Assembly: GCA_012845835.1 (NCBI GenBank)
Contig: JABAKD010000026.1
Location: 892,983-956,982 of the forward strand
Origin: Undaria pinnatifida
Lineage: Eukaryota > Sar > Phaeophyceae > Laminariales > Alariaceae
Reading direction: 5' to 3'
Length of the DNA: 64,000 bases
The notes beneath the pieces were generated by a model, which searched no databases, was not told the origin of the DNA, and saw nothing but the letters and a program-made list of their open reading frames with translations. This document shows, piece by piece, positions 53,800-63,403 of this stretch; position 1 is the stretch's first letter; each line of letters opens with the position of its first letter. The position numbers and the translations under genes were made by a program.

Positions 53800-54900
53800 C
53801 TTGCATTGCCCCACATATTCATCCTCACATCGTTCGTCATTGGTTTGGAACCGTCGAGAACTTCCCTCGTGTTGGCCAGTTGCTCCGAATTTTGGCAGCG
53901 GACTCCCCAATGTGTGTCGCGCGGGGCGGTAATCTGACTGCTGAGCTTGCATACGGTAACCACCCGAGTGTCGCGCCTTAAGCCGTTGATGCTGACCAAA
54001 CGATATGTGCTGATGTGGTGCACGGTCGGGCTTTGGTGTTTATACTTAGTTACGCGTTCGGTATTCGGGGTTTGAGCGTTTCGTCGTTGGTTGTCGTGCT
54101 TAAGACTAAGTTTCGCATCATTCACGATCTCACGTTTGCCCGCGCGGGGGGCCATTCCAGCGTTGAAGACCTACTTTTCCTCCGTCCCCTCCTGCGAGCT
54201 CGGTCATGTGTTTCTGTGTGCGTTGTTACGGGTGTTGTTTTTGCGGCAGTTTCACGGTCCCACAGCAAGAATCGTTATTTTCCGCGTTGACGTGAAAGAC
54301 GCCTACGTCAAGTCTTAGTTGACCCGGTAGGGGCGCCGGTGTTTGGGTACGCGACAGGCGAATACGTAGTTGTCGATCTTCGCTTGCAATTCGGGTGGCG
54401 TAATAGCCCCGGGTTCTGGGGACTGATGCCTTCTGCGCTGGAAAATTCCCACACCCACTCTACGTTCCAAGACGCGGCTGTTTTCCCACAAGGGGCGGCT
54501 GCCGTCGAACGTGTGCGTCTTACCCCGCTGCGGTGGGTTTCGGTTCCGTACCTCCCTCGCGATTGTCGAACCATTTCCGGTAGCAGCGGCTACACCTGTT
54601 TTTTTTTTCGTGTTGAACTACGTAGACGACGGCATTCTTGTCGAGAGTCCATGGTGGCCGGACGGTCGTCGCTGTATGCGGGCTGTGCAGTCGTTGGCGT
54701 CGGACCACTTTCGTATGTTGGCCGTACGTTGCGCGACCGACTCTCCTCAGTTGTCCGCCAGCAAAATCACTAACTGGGACACGCGTCTCGAAGTGCTGGG
54801 CTACTTGGTTGACACAGAGGCGCTTGCGGTGACGGCACCGCCTCATAATCGCCTCAAGCTGCGATTGCTTTTAGCGGAGTGGCCCCCGACAACTCGCACC
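53800..54900 (+). pseudogene. Ngaro reverse transcriptase, frameshifted
   Basis: Blocks in order: an approach with HWFGTVENFPRVGQLL and GGNLTAELAYGNHPS (53490 frame); KTKFRIIHDLTFARAGGHSS (54015 frame); IVIFRVDVKDAYVKS with the first catalytic Asp (54091 frame); YVVVDLRLQFGWRNSPGFWG (54339 frame); and NYVDDGILVESPW with the catalytic DD pair (54511 frame), followed by GYLVDTEALAV. At least four frame changes and stops occur. The FGWxxSPxxW block and YVDD are well preserved, so decay is fairly recent. Confidence 0.85.
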
Positions 54901-55314
54901 TATGCTTCAGCGAAACAAGTGTCGCAGCTGGCGGGTTTCCTCATGCACATATTTTGCCGTTTGTTCCGGGTCTTTTTTCATGCATCGTTTGTTGGCTTCG
55001 GTTTGGATGCCGCGCATGGCTGCCGGTGATCACGTAGCTGGCCGAATGGTCAATGCGGGGCGGCGTGTTGCCCGTGGGCCCGAGGTCCATGCGGATGTCG
55101 AGTTCTGGCGGTGGTTTGTTGACAAAGGTGTTCACGCGCGCGATGGGGTGCTGTCGGCGCCAATGTATCATTTGCTAGAGCGTCCGGCACAACGTACGTT
55201 GTTCTCGGAACCGTCAAAAACCACCGTCGGGGATATTGTCTCGAAACTGGTTTTTACAGGCGCTGTGATCTCACAGCCCAGGAACAGTCATGGTTTTGAG
55301 GCTCGAGTAAGTCC

Positions 55315-55794
55315 GTGCGCGGCGTAGACGCCTTATCTATCAACGTGCTTGAGCTTTTGGGCATGGTTTTGTTGGCATTTGTCCTAGTGTTTTCGTGTGC
55401 CGATCGACCGTCAGCAACGGGAGGTTGTGCTTTGTTGCGATTAGACAACGAGACCGCCGTGCATTGGATGCGGCAATATCGGGGGGGGCTGGAACCGCTT
55501 TCCGGTGCACTCATGCGTCTCCTCGGCGTTTCCGAAGTGTCATCCGGATGGCGATTCGAGTCAACCCATGTGCGTGGTATCCACAACGCTGCCGCAGACG
55601 GTATCTCTCGCTGGGATCGTGGCTCCGTTCTTGATAATTTGCGCGCCGTTCGTCCCAACATCCCATGGCACGTTCGGGAACTGGGGACCATCGGCATTCC
55701 TCTATGTGCTTCGGTGTTGGCCTCGGACTCATTCGACACACCGTTGCGGCCTCGACTGAACGAGCTCATGTGGGGCATTTTGGAGCATGGGTAA
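55315..55794 (+). pseudogene. Ngaro RNase H domain
   Basis: A frame of 159 codons carries INVLELLGMVL, then LRLDNETAVHWMRQYRGGLE and FESTHVRGIHNAAADGISRW. The Asp of LDN and the final Asp of ADGIS are the expected catalytic residues of DIRS/Ngaro RNase H. It ends just before the recombinase N-terminus, in a different frame. The start of the fold (preceding frame, 55200-55320) is shifted. Confidence 0.8.
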
Positions 55795-56821
55795 ACGTTC
55801 GGGTACGTTCTGGTTTTCCTGTCTTTCTTGATCGCGGCATTGACGATGTGACCAACGTCTGGCATCTGTTTGAGTACGTAGCGTACGCGTTTGCTACCAA
55901 GAAATTGCGGTCGGCGACCATTGAAAGCCGTCTGTCGGCCATCAAGTTTTTTCATCGCATTCCACGCGGTTTCGAGCTCGACACCACTCACCCTGTCATC
56001 GCGAGCGCCGTCAAAGGTGCGGTGCGCTCGCATGCCGAAGTGGGTAACCAGGCGACCGTGCGTCGGCCCGTGTCGTCGGCTATGTTGCTTGCTCGCGAAA
56101 TTTTAATGCCTGCTTGGCGTAACGGGGGGCGCGTGTTGTGGCTTGCGTTGTGCCGTCGTTTCGGTTTTTGACCAGCGCGTCCGAAAAGTTCGCGGAAACC
56201 TGGTGGCGTATCCACGAAACGTATTGTTTACGGCGGGCACACGCGGCTTTATTTCGATGTCGGGTACAGGTGGGGCTGGCGCAGTGGTCGAGATCCGACG
56301 TTGTCGAGGTTCAATTTCGTGGGTCTAAAGGCGAACAGATGCGCAAAGGGGCGGTTATTTCGCGCGTTTGGGCGGGATCACCGAGGCCTGTGGGGGCCGG
56401 TGGCGGTGCTGTCGATCTTATGCTCGAGTTTATGTCTTGTTATTTGTCTCCACCCTTGTCGGCTCCCCTGGTGGCGTGTGGCAGTGGTGGTGGCAGATGG
56501 TCCATGTGGACAAAGCAACAAGCGACGGTAGCCTGGCGAGAAGTGGTTGCGCTGGCGGGCGTGCGGGCGGACGAGTACGCTCTGCACTCTCTTAGGATTG
56601 GGGGCGCAACGCACTTATCAGCAGGGGGTGCCTCTTCAGAGACTTTGCAACGGGAAGGCCGGTGGGCGTCTGATGCCTATAAGGCGTATGTTTGTAGCCA
56701 CGGGAAGGATGCCAGCCGGGTAGCAAATGTAATGGCCCAGGAAGGGATGGGTGACGGGATCCAGACGGGACAGGGTACACATTGGGGGCAAGTTAACCCC
56801 ATTCCAAAGCTTGAGCGGTAG
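55700..56821 (+). pseudogene. Ngaro tyrosine recombinase
   Basis: The N-terminal core-binding part is in the frame ending at 56169 (HTVAASTERAHVGHFGAWVN, LRSATIESRLSAIKFFHRIP). The catalytic part is in the frame 56138-56821. The C-terminal boxes are intact: HSLRIGGATHLSAGG (H-x-x-R, 56584-56628), GRWASDAYKAYV with a Trp at the third position and the nucleophile Tyr at 56687-56689. At the first Arg box the sequence is FLTSASE where relatives have an L-L-R-A-S-E-like motif, so the first catalytic Arg seems to be Ser (AGC 56174-56176). One frameshift joins the two parts. Confidence 0.85.
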
Positions 56822-56975
56822 GAGTCTACGTAACTACTCCAGCTAGTACGCAACCTTTTCATTTGTGCCAGTCAGACCGAAAGGAGAAGTTGAATATTGA
56901 CGTGCACATCCTAGGGGTACAGCAAAGGGGGTAGAGGAGGGACGCAATGCGTCCGTAAGCTGAACCAAATGCCAT

Positions 56976-57126
56976 TGTTGGAGGCTGGCGTCGAAAGCTC
57001 GACATTGCCAGCTGGGATGGAACTTGACTCGGGGTTACGGACGATGGCGTGGGGTTGCTGTTGGAGCAGCCCCGGAGGCCTGCCCCTCTCTCCGCCCCTC
57101 GTGCTCCGAGCGGGACGTGCGTAATG
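56976..57126 (+). repeat. Ngaro split direct repeat B1
   Basis: GGAGGCTGGCGTCGAAAGCT, GGGATGGAACTTGACTC, GGTTACGGACGATRGCG, TTGCTGTTGGAGCAGCCCC and CCGTGCTCCGAGCG recur at 58021-58171 (B2). Confidence 0.9.
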
Positions 57127-57144
57127 GTATGATACAACTTCGAA

Positions 57145-57391
57145 AGCAAAATACAAAGCGTATTGTTATCGAGGCACGAGAAAATGAGAGCTTTTATGTA
57201 CGGAAGGAGTTTGGGGTTATTGCGCGTTGACCAATGAGATCAACGCGGGTCGTTACTTGTATTTGTCCTGGTATACCAAAGGTAACCTTAGATCAGTTTG
57301 TCTCGTTGCAGACTAGCAATCGAAGCACGCAGAGAAGAGAGAAGCATCGTCAGCGAAGCAGATTCAAGGTGTGATAAACTGGCTGATTTCC
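57145..57391 (+). repeat. Ngaro split direct repeat A2
   Basis: Same sequence and order as A1. It lies directly after B1, giving the B1-A2 junction expected of Ngaro elements. Confidence 0.9.
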
Positions 57392-58020
57392 CATCCACCC
57401 GTCCGTGCTTTTGAGGTATTCGGTGCAGGGGGAGTGAGGCGGTCGCAGCAACGCGGGCAGAGTGTCCTTTGCTGTTAGCTACACGTACCTAGGGGGCAGT
57501 GTGCAGCCGCCCAGGTGTCGTAGGTTGCGCGTTTCGATTCATTATATGTGTGGTGCTCAGGGACCCTGTTTATGTCATCAGAGTGGCGCGCGCACGTCTC
57601 CAAGCTGGAGGTGCGCGCTTTTCCGTCATAAAAGCTGCAGTGTGCAATGCAGGCGTTCGTGCGGTGTCGGCTGCTTACCGCGCTTCGCGAACATGCACGC
57701 ATGTCTCCAAGCTGGAGGTGCGTCCATTTTTCCTTGTATGGAATTTGCACTATGCTGTGCAGATGTTGTGTAATGACGGGTAATAGTAAGCAGGCGCAGT
57801 GGTTTAGTCCCCCACTTCGCTCGGTATTAGCGCAACATGAAACTGCAGGAGAGAGGGTTGTCCGTATTAGTGCTGCTTGGCAGCGGAGTACATATGTATA
57901 CTGGCGTTCTGTATATATTGTTGGTGCTCCTCTAGTAGACAATTTTTGCGTTGGATGTGTCGTGTGTGCGCTTGTGCTGAGCACCACAGTGCAGTAAAAT
58001 GTGTCTATTTTTTCGAGTCT
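57392..58020 (+). other. Spacer between A2 and B2 of the Ngaro element
   Basis: No gene recognised. CGCACGTCTCCAAGCTGGAG and ACGCATGTCTCCAAGCTGGA occur about 110 bases apart (57590 and 57700), a local direct repeat whose units include GCGCTTTTCC/GCGTCCATTTTTCC. Confidence 0.5.
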
Positions 58021-58171
58021 TGGTGGAGGCTGGCGTCGAAAGCTCGACATTGCCGGTTGGGATGGAACTTGACTCAGGGTTACGGACGATAGCGTTGGGT
58101 TGCTGTTGGAGCAGCCCCGGGGGCCTGCCCCTCTCTCCGCCCCCCGTGCTCCGAGCGCGGGGTGCGCAATA
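58021..58171 (+). repeat. Ngaro split direct repeat B2
   Basis: Matches B1 and marks the 3' end of the element. Confidence 0.9.
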
Positions 58172-58212
58172 ACAAGAAAGGGTGAAATAATCCTGTTCCA
58201 AAATTGTGGGCT

Positions 58213-58920
58213 TTGTATACCGTCCGAGTTCCTGCGGCAAGAGCAACCGATTCTTGTGCTTGTTTCATGGCGCTTTTCTAAGCGGTTCCCATACTCATGT
58301 CCAGTCCCGGTGTCGTCCAGCAACACCCACGGGGATATTTGTTTGGTTTCGTGGAGCCACCAGGCGCCCCATCACTAGCCACCCTCTCACGGCTGATGAC
58401 GGCCAAGTCGCGACCGAAATCGGCAGCGGCGACCCCTCGAAGTCGAGGAGACCAAGCCCCCGTCGCGCGCTCACCAGGCGCACAGGGTTCCACGCAGCTA
58501 TCACGGTGTCCGCGGAAGTCAACCAAACCTTGCGGATCTGTTCACAATTTCTATGAGGGCTAAAATATGGAGTACGTTTTACATGGGATATGAATCTTGT
58601 ACTGTTCCTTATATTCCCCGCCGACGGGGCATACAGAGCGAGATAACAGGGGTGTAACAGGGCCATTTCGGCGCACGAAACACCCTTGCCTGCATCCTCG
58701 GCCCTGTTCGCCGCGGCGAAAGATATGGGACTCGGCAGATGTCTACTGCTGCTGCTGCTGCTGCATACCGCTACAGCTGCTGCTGTTGTGCTGGAGCTAC
58801 TGCTGCGGCTACTGCTGCTGCTGCTGCTTGTACTGCTGGACTGCTGAGAGGGTGCGATAAAAAACAGAGAAGGCGACGCGAGACAGGGCGGGTAGGGGGG
58901 CATTTTTCCACAAACAAAAC
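58213..58920 (+). repeat. Right copy of the 0.7-kb direct repeat flanking the Ngaro element
   Basis: Partner of 50711-51440. Its CTG-rich end (58740-58845) is longer and lacks the R-family fragment found in the left copy. Both copies end in GCGGGTAGsGGG...CAAAACAAAAAG. Confidence 0.75.
58740..58845 (+). repeat. CTG-rich microsatellite
   Basis: Interrupted CTG/GCTACTG units. It is the expanded counterpart of a shorter CTG tract at 51228-51246. Confidence 0.9.
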
Positions 58921-59184
58921 AAAAAGAAATAAAAATTGTAAACGTTTATTAAATTTGAATAACAATTTGTGGTGTTGCAAGTGACCTGCTATTCTCCGGG
59001 AGGCGGAATGCAATCCCGTACCTAATAGAGCAAAGCACCGCCACCGAGCTCAGCCGAGATCCAGACATGCTTCAAAATGTACCCATCGCGGGCTAGCTTG
59101 CCCCGCGGCCGAAAGTGCGACAAGAAACGCTCGGGCACCGGAGAGCAGCGAGGAAAAGAAAAACAAAGGTAATATTTTACATGA

Positions 59185-60320
59185 TCAAAACTCCGCCCCC
59201 CCCTCACCGGTTATTCGACTTATAGGATTCACTTGATAAACGGATACATTTCCCTCCACAACTGTCAGATTTTGTCCCCCTCAGAAACGGGTTTTTAGTT
59301 TCCGCGCACAGACTGACTAACATCACCCTGTTGACCCTGATAGCTACACTGTTGTTGTAAGGGGAGTCGCCGACCTATAATTTCTCCAACGCCCCATCTT
59401 TCCCGACCACCTGCACGATCGCCTAGACCTAGCACCACGGGTATACGGGTATAACAAGCTGCTACATATCTTTGATCTCACAGCCGAAGTGTATTTGAAT
59501 ACTATTTGTGACCTAAACCTCCTAAAAATCCCCCCCCCCCCCCCTCTTGCTCTCCCTTACTCAAACACCCCACCAAATATCAAAATCCGCCACATTAATA
59601 AACACTTCACGCACAAGATATCACCTCATTATCTCTCGAGAGCCATCCATGCCGCTGTGTCCCCCCCCCCCCCCCCCCCCCCGCCCCCGCCCCCCCGTCC
59701 CCACCCCCCACCCTTCCCCCCCCAACCCATCCCAACCCCACCCCCTCGAACACTCGACCCTCTCTTTACTCACTGATTGTACGACTTACCCCAGGATATA
59801 CATGATAAACTGATGTATTATTTCCAAAAATGTCACATTTATCCCCTCGAAATAATGTATAGTTTCCAGGCACATATTGAGCTGCCCCCCCCCCCCCCCC
59901 CCCGCCCCCCTCCAAACCCACTCGCTTTTGATCAAAACCAGGCCCCCGCTTTCCCTTCACAGCTGTCAGATTTTGTCCCCCTCAGAAACGGGTTTTATAG
60001 TTTCCGCGCACAGACTGACTAAAATCATCCTGTTGACCCTGATAGCTACAGTTACACTGTAGCTGCAAGGGGAGTTGCCGACCTATATCCTTAATGAGGA
60101 CACACAACTCGTAATGCGCGCGATCGGAGTATCACACACAGCTTGCAAAGATGAGTTTCGACGAAATCTTCGATCTCACAGCTGGAGTGTATTATATTTT
60201 TTATAATATTTTCGATGGGGACACACAACCCGTAATACGCACGATCGGAGTATCACACACAACTTGCAAAGATGAGTTTCGACAAAATCTCCGATCTCAC
60301 AGCCGAAGTGTAATTTCATT
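59185..60320 (+). repeat. R-family cluster with pure C tracts
   Basis: A main module lies at 59185-59390 and two C tracts at 59530-59545 and 59660-59720. Sub-modules (ACGACTTACCCCAGGATATA, ATCCCCTCGAAATAATGTAT) lie at 59780-59880, a third C tract at 59886-59912, a full module at 59950-60190, and a second partial end module at 60215-60320. 59740-59870 is nearly identical to 7775-7905, including the C tract before it, so these two loci share a recent ancestor. Confidence 0.75.
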
Positions 60321-60334
60321 TTTTATAATATACA

Positions 60335-60485
60335 TATCGAGACAAAACCAAACGGCAGTACAGCCGTCTCTTCGGCATTTCGCGCTGTCCTTAGCACGAC
60401 CGCTGACCTTCAGGTAGCCTCCGCTGCAGGCATGGACGCGTGCGGTTGCCACAGCGAACTTTTCCGCTGTGCTCGCTTATTTGTG
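60335..60485 (+). repeat. Partner of the repeat at 24350-24500
   Basis: ATATCGAGACAAAACCAAAC, CTCTTCGGC, GCACGACCGCTGACC, CTGCAGGCATGGACGCGTGC and CACAGCGAACTTTTCCGCTG follow the same order in inverse orientation to 24350-24500. Confidence 0.6.
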
Positions 60486-60717
60486 GCTATATGGGTAACT
60501 AAAAATACGCGTGACGCCTCACAGCCTAGCGGCGCGATTAGGCCAACTTAAAAATCAGTACACTTACCACTCTCCGCTCTACCGCTCGCCATCTGGCCAT
60601 TAGCGACCGCACGCCGGTGGCACGCCCGCCCCCCACACAAGCCCTCGGTGGCCACGGCGACGCAACGGCCGACGAGTCCCAACTCCGCGAGCGGGGGTCA
60701 TGAACAGCTTGTCCAGG

Positions 60718-61560
60718 GGACGGCTCGTGCTCTTCCCCAAAGGTGGAGAATCGTAAAAGAGCGCAAATCTCACCGAGCTCCTCCTAGCATACCACTACTA
60801 GCTACGTACCACAGGTGTACCGCGGTGGTGAGTACTGTGCTGCCGTTGTGGACTGGTCCGTACGTGCTGCTCCACTGCTGTGTTGTACTGCCGTGGTGGT
60901 CGCTTGGTCGGTAGGGTGGTGGGTCTGGTGGGTGCTTGGTGGGTGACGGCTCGCGCTCTTCTACGCAAGGTGGAAAATTGTAAGAAAGTGCAAATCCCAC
61001 CCAGATCCCGGCGTACCACAGGTGTAGATACCGCTGTGGTGCGTGCTGCCGTTCTGCTGTGCTGCCGTTGTGGATTAGTCGGTACGTGCTGTTCGTCGCT
61101 ACGAAGCACACCAACATGAACGTGAATGTAAGGATCGTGTGAGTATCAATACGATATCTAATCCTCACAGTTTTATGCCGGCATGTCACTTTACACTTGC
61201 CAGAAGCAGCAGTAGCAGCAGCAGCGAGAGGTAGTGACGTATAGGCGGGTAGAGCATCGCAGGCCAGCGTTGTGCTCTCCGCATTTTGTCTGCTGTCGGT
61301 CATCTGCGATCTTACCTAAATGGTGTTGCCTACCGCTGCTGCTGTGCGGCAGAGTTGTATCGCTGTGCTCTCCTGGTATGGTAGATCATACAAGAAGCAC
61401 ACGAACAAGGATATGAATATAAGGACCTTTTGAATACCAATGTGATATGCAAACGATCCTTGCGTTTTGCGCCGGCATGTCACTTGACATGAGCAACAGA
61501 AGCAGCAGCATCGATGGGGAGTTGCGTATAGTCGGGTAAAACATCGCTGGCACCGATCAA
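60718..61560 (+). repeat. Two interleaved direct duplications
   Basis: 60718-60870 (GACGGCTCGTGCTCTTC, CAAAGGTGGAGAATCGTAA, ACCACAGGTGTAC, GCTGCCGTTGTGGACT, GGTCCGTACGTGCTG) recurs at 60948-61095. 61108-61265 (AAGCACACCAACATGAACG, GCCGGCATGTCACTT, AGCAGCAG, ATAGGCGGGTAGAGCATCGC) recurs at 61398-61553. The two repeats are adjacent, suggesting a larger unit (about 60718-61265) that was duplicated and then partly lost. Confidence 0.7.
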
Positions 61561-61599
61561 AGTAATCACCTACCACAACAACAACCACACGCGCATAGC

Positions 61600-62000
61600 G
61601 TTGCAGGCTGCTGCTGCTAGGGGGCTGGACTGCTGCCAGGCGGCAGGATCGTAGTGTGGTGCTCTGTGCAAAATAGGGAAATGTACGTGTGCCCTCAACG
61701 AGCAGAAAAACTCGGTTTGCATCAAAATCTTACGTGCGTGTACGGGGATAGGGGATGCAGAAACCCAATCTCGGGGATGTTGCGGAAACCCGGGGATTTG
61801 CCCGAAGTGTGCCCAAGGCCAAAAAGTTCAAAAGGCTTGCCACGCACGACACACTGCACGGATCGCGCCCAAGCTTCCGGCATCGTGACCTCGACGGTCG
61901 AGTTGTGCCCACCCCATCCGACGTTTTGGAGAAAAGTGCGAAGACGAAGGGATATGTCCGTAAAGAAGAAGAAAAAGCACAAATATACATATACATTTAG
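61600..62000. other. Unassigned stretch with overlapping + frames
   Basis: Two + frames (61654-62076 and 61755-62000) of 140 and 81 codons overlap; neither has a recognised domain. Short GGGGATxxxG echoes (CGGGGATAGGGGATGC, CTCGGGGATG, CCGGGGATTT) occur at 61740-61800. Confidence 0.3.
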
Positions 62001-62438
62001 TACAGCCAAACCCCGCTTAAAGACGCATATCGGTACTTTTTTTCAAGGCGTCTTTAACGCGGGGAATCGTCTTTAAGATTCCGGGGACGATAACGCACCA
62101 TCCCCGGGGCCGATGGAGGCATAACATACATCAAAAGACGCGCCGTTGCAGCAGGTATACTATAACGAAACGAGAATCCACAAATCTGACCGTCACAACG
62201 TTGCCGTGGTTGAAAGTGGAATGTACTTAAAAACCAAGTTTATACAGTAGTTGCCGCCACCGCCCGAAATAAAATGCTCCGAGAAGTGGGTTCAATGTTG
62301 CAGGATGAAGGTTATTATGACTGCAGTGAACTCTCTCTCTCGGTTGGTGTCGACTGTGTTTTTCTTACTATCTTCTCGTCCTCATGTTGGAAACCTCGCC
62401 GATATATCATTTACCACCTCTGTTCCAACTTTGACATG

Positions 62439-62657
62439 TCAAATCCTACCTGCTCTCTTCTGGCAGTCTGTGCACATTCTCTGCTGCCCGTAGCCTTCGT
62501 CTCCGATGCCCACACCACAAAACCCATGCATGGCTCGCCCGCAAGGGCACTGGTGAATCGCTGAGACCGGGACAGATTTCATCTTGCATGTTGGTTCACC
62601 ACACGCTTTCGTGTGGCAGGCAGACGGACCGTCAGCAGACGAAAGGAATCTATCCAT
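62439..62657 (-). CDS. Cysteine-rich, zinc-finger-like ORF inside the pogo-like element
   Basis: From ATG 62657 on the minus strand, 72 codons read MDRFLSSADGPSACHTKACG..., then CKMK, IHQCPCGRAMHGFCG and RMCTDCQKRAGRI to a stop at 62439. The pattern of Cys pairs with an intervening H-x-C-x-C and H-x-x-C suggests a two-site zinc-binding fold (ribbon or cross-brace); I cannot name the family. The frame stays open upstream to 62786 through a (CAG)n tract that would encode poly-Cys, so the 62657 start is preferred. It may be a captured host domain, a transposase remnant, or a short exon. Confidence 0.4.
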   Translation of the reverse strand: MDRFLSSADGPSACHTKACGEPTCKMKSVPVSAIHQCPCGRAMHGFCGVGIGDEGYGQQRMCTDCQKRAGRI

Positions 62658-62662
62658 GTCCA

Positions 62663-62663
62663 C

Positions 62664-62698
<35 letters not shown>

Positions 62699-62700
62699 CC
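62663..62700 (+). repeat. (CAG)n microsatellite, about 12 units
   Basis: An uninterrupted CAG tract directly upstream of the cysteine-rich minus-strand frame. Confidence 0.95.
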
Positions 62701-63056
62701 GCTCTCTGGCAGTCTACAGGTGTGCTGCACCATTTTTTGGGGGGCCCCGCAGCGTAAACAATACACCCCCCCTTAAACTTGTACATCTGCGGGGCACCCT
62801 GGTTCAGATTTTTTTTTCGTCTTTATAGCGGGGAGTTGACTTAAGAAGTGCGTCTTTAAGCGGGGTTTGACTGTACGCAGTAAAATACATGAAGAAATAA
62901 TGAATGGTTGAAAGGAGGGGTATATTTGTTTTCTCTTAAACAAGCTGCACACCCTGCCGTCGCGCGAGCGCACATTTTATACGAGTGTGTACGTGTGTAC
63001 ACAGCAAGCGCAAGCGTTAAATCTATACTACTGCTGTACCGCACACCTGCCAAACA

Positions 63057-63185
63057 ATCATTTTTCGGATGAAACTCCTGGCATTAGACTATTCCTTTCA
63101 ATTTCAATTTTTGTTGGTGTCGGATGGAACAATTCCAACTCGTTCCCTGCCCTACCGGAAGCATGCCGCACCATGCGGAGCCCTT
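63057..63185 (-). repeat. Partner of the repeat at 23310-23450
   Basis: Reverse-complement match with the same landmark order (TTTCGGATGAAACTCCTGGC... on the + strand here). Confidence 0.6.
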
Positions 63186-63310
63186 GTAATCTACAAATTT
63201 TATTTACGTACTGAAAGGCTATAGCTGCTTACTTCGCATACTTCACATACAGCCTGCAGCCAGCAGCTCGACGAGAGGGCGTGAGAGGATACACGGCTTC
63301 GGCGGAGTCA

Positions 63311-63403
63311 ATGGAATCTCCGAACCTGCCCTCCTTTTCGGATGCAATCGATGCGATCGGCCTGGGACCGTTTCAGTCTCGACTCGTACTTGTCTGCGCA
63401 GTG
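63311..63403 (+). CDS. First exon of a second SV2/SVOP-like transporter gene (partial)
   Basis: ATG 63311 opens 31 codons (MESPNLPSFSDAIDAIGLGP...) ending at GTGAGT in phase 0, the same length and donor as 19032-19124, with seven residue changes by eye. Upstream (GTGAGAGG...GCGGAGTCA before ATG) and downstream sequence (about 63625-63840, with CAACCTGCCA, AAGATGATCTCCGACACTCG and TAAGACCGCGCCT) also match the region around the first copy. Further exons would lie beyond base 64000. Either a tandem paralogue or a stranded exon duplicate. Confidence 0.6.

Larger units (their letters stand above)
51441..58171 (+). mobile_element. Ngaro-type tyrosine-recombinase retrotransposon (decayed)
   Basis: Order on the + strand: A1 repeat, gag-like ORF, reverse transcriptase, RNase H, tyrosine recombinase, B1, A2, B2. 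The split direct repeats A1/A2 and B1/B2 are characteristic of Ngaro/PAT-like members of the DIRS order, which replicate through a circular intermediate integrated by a tyrosine recombinase rather than an integrase. Every ORF is frameshifted or carries stops, so the copy is dead. Long minus-strand frames at 52.3-53.6 kb are shadows of GC-rich sequence. Confidence 0.85.
62003..62873 (-). mobile_element. pogo/Tc1-mariner-like TIR element with TA target duplication
   Basis: The left end CAGCCAAACCCCGCTTAAAG and the right end (inward) CAGTCAAACCCCGCTTAAAG are inverted repeats with one difference over the first 20 bases, and identity continues a few bases further (ACGCA). Both are flanked by TA (62001-62002, 62874-62875), the target duplication of the Tc1/mariner/pogo superfamily. 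CAGT-starting ends of this look are typical of pogo-like elements. Extra copies of the CGTCTTTAAGCGGGG word lie just inside each end. There is no DDE transposase, but a cysteine-rich frame lies on the minus strand, which sets the strand given here. Confidence 0.8.
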
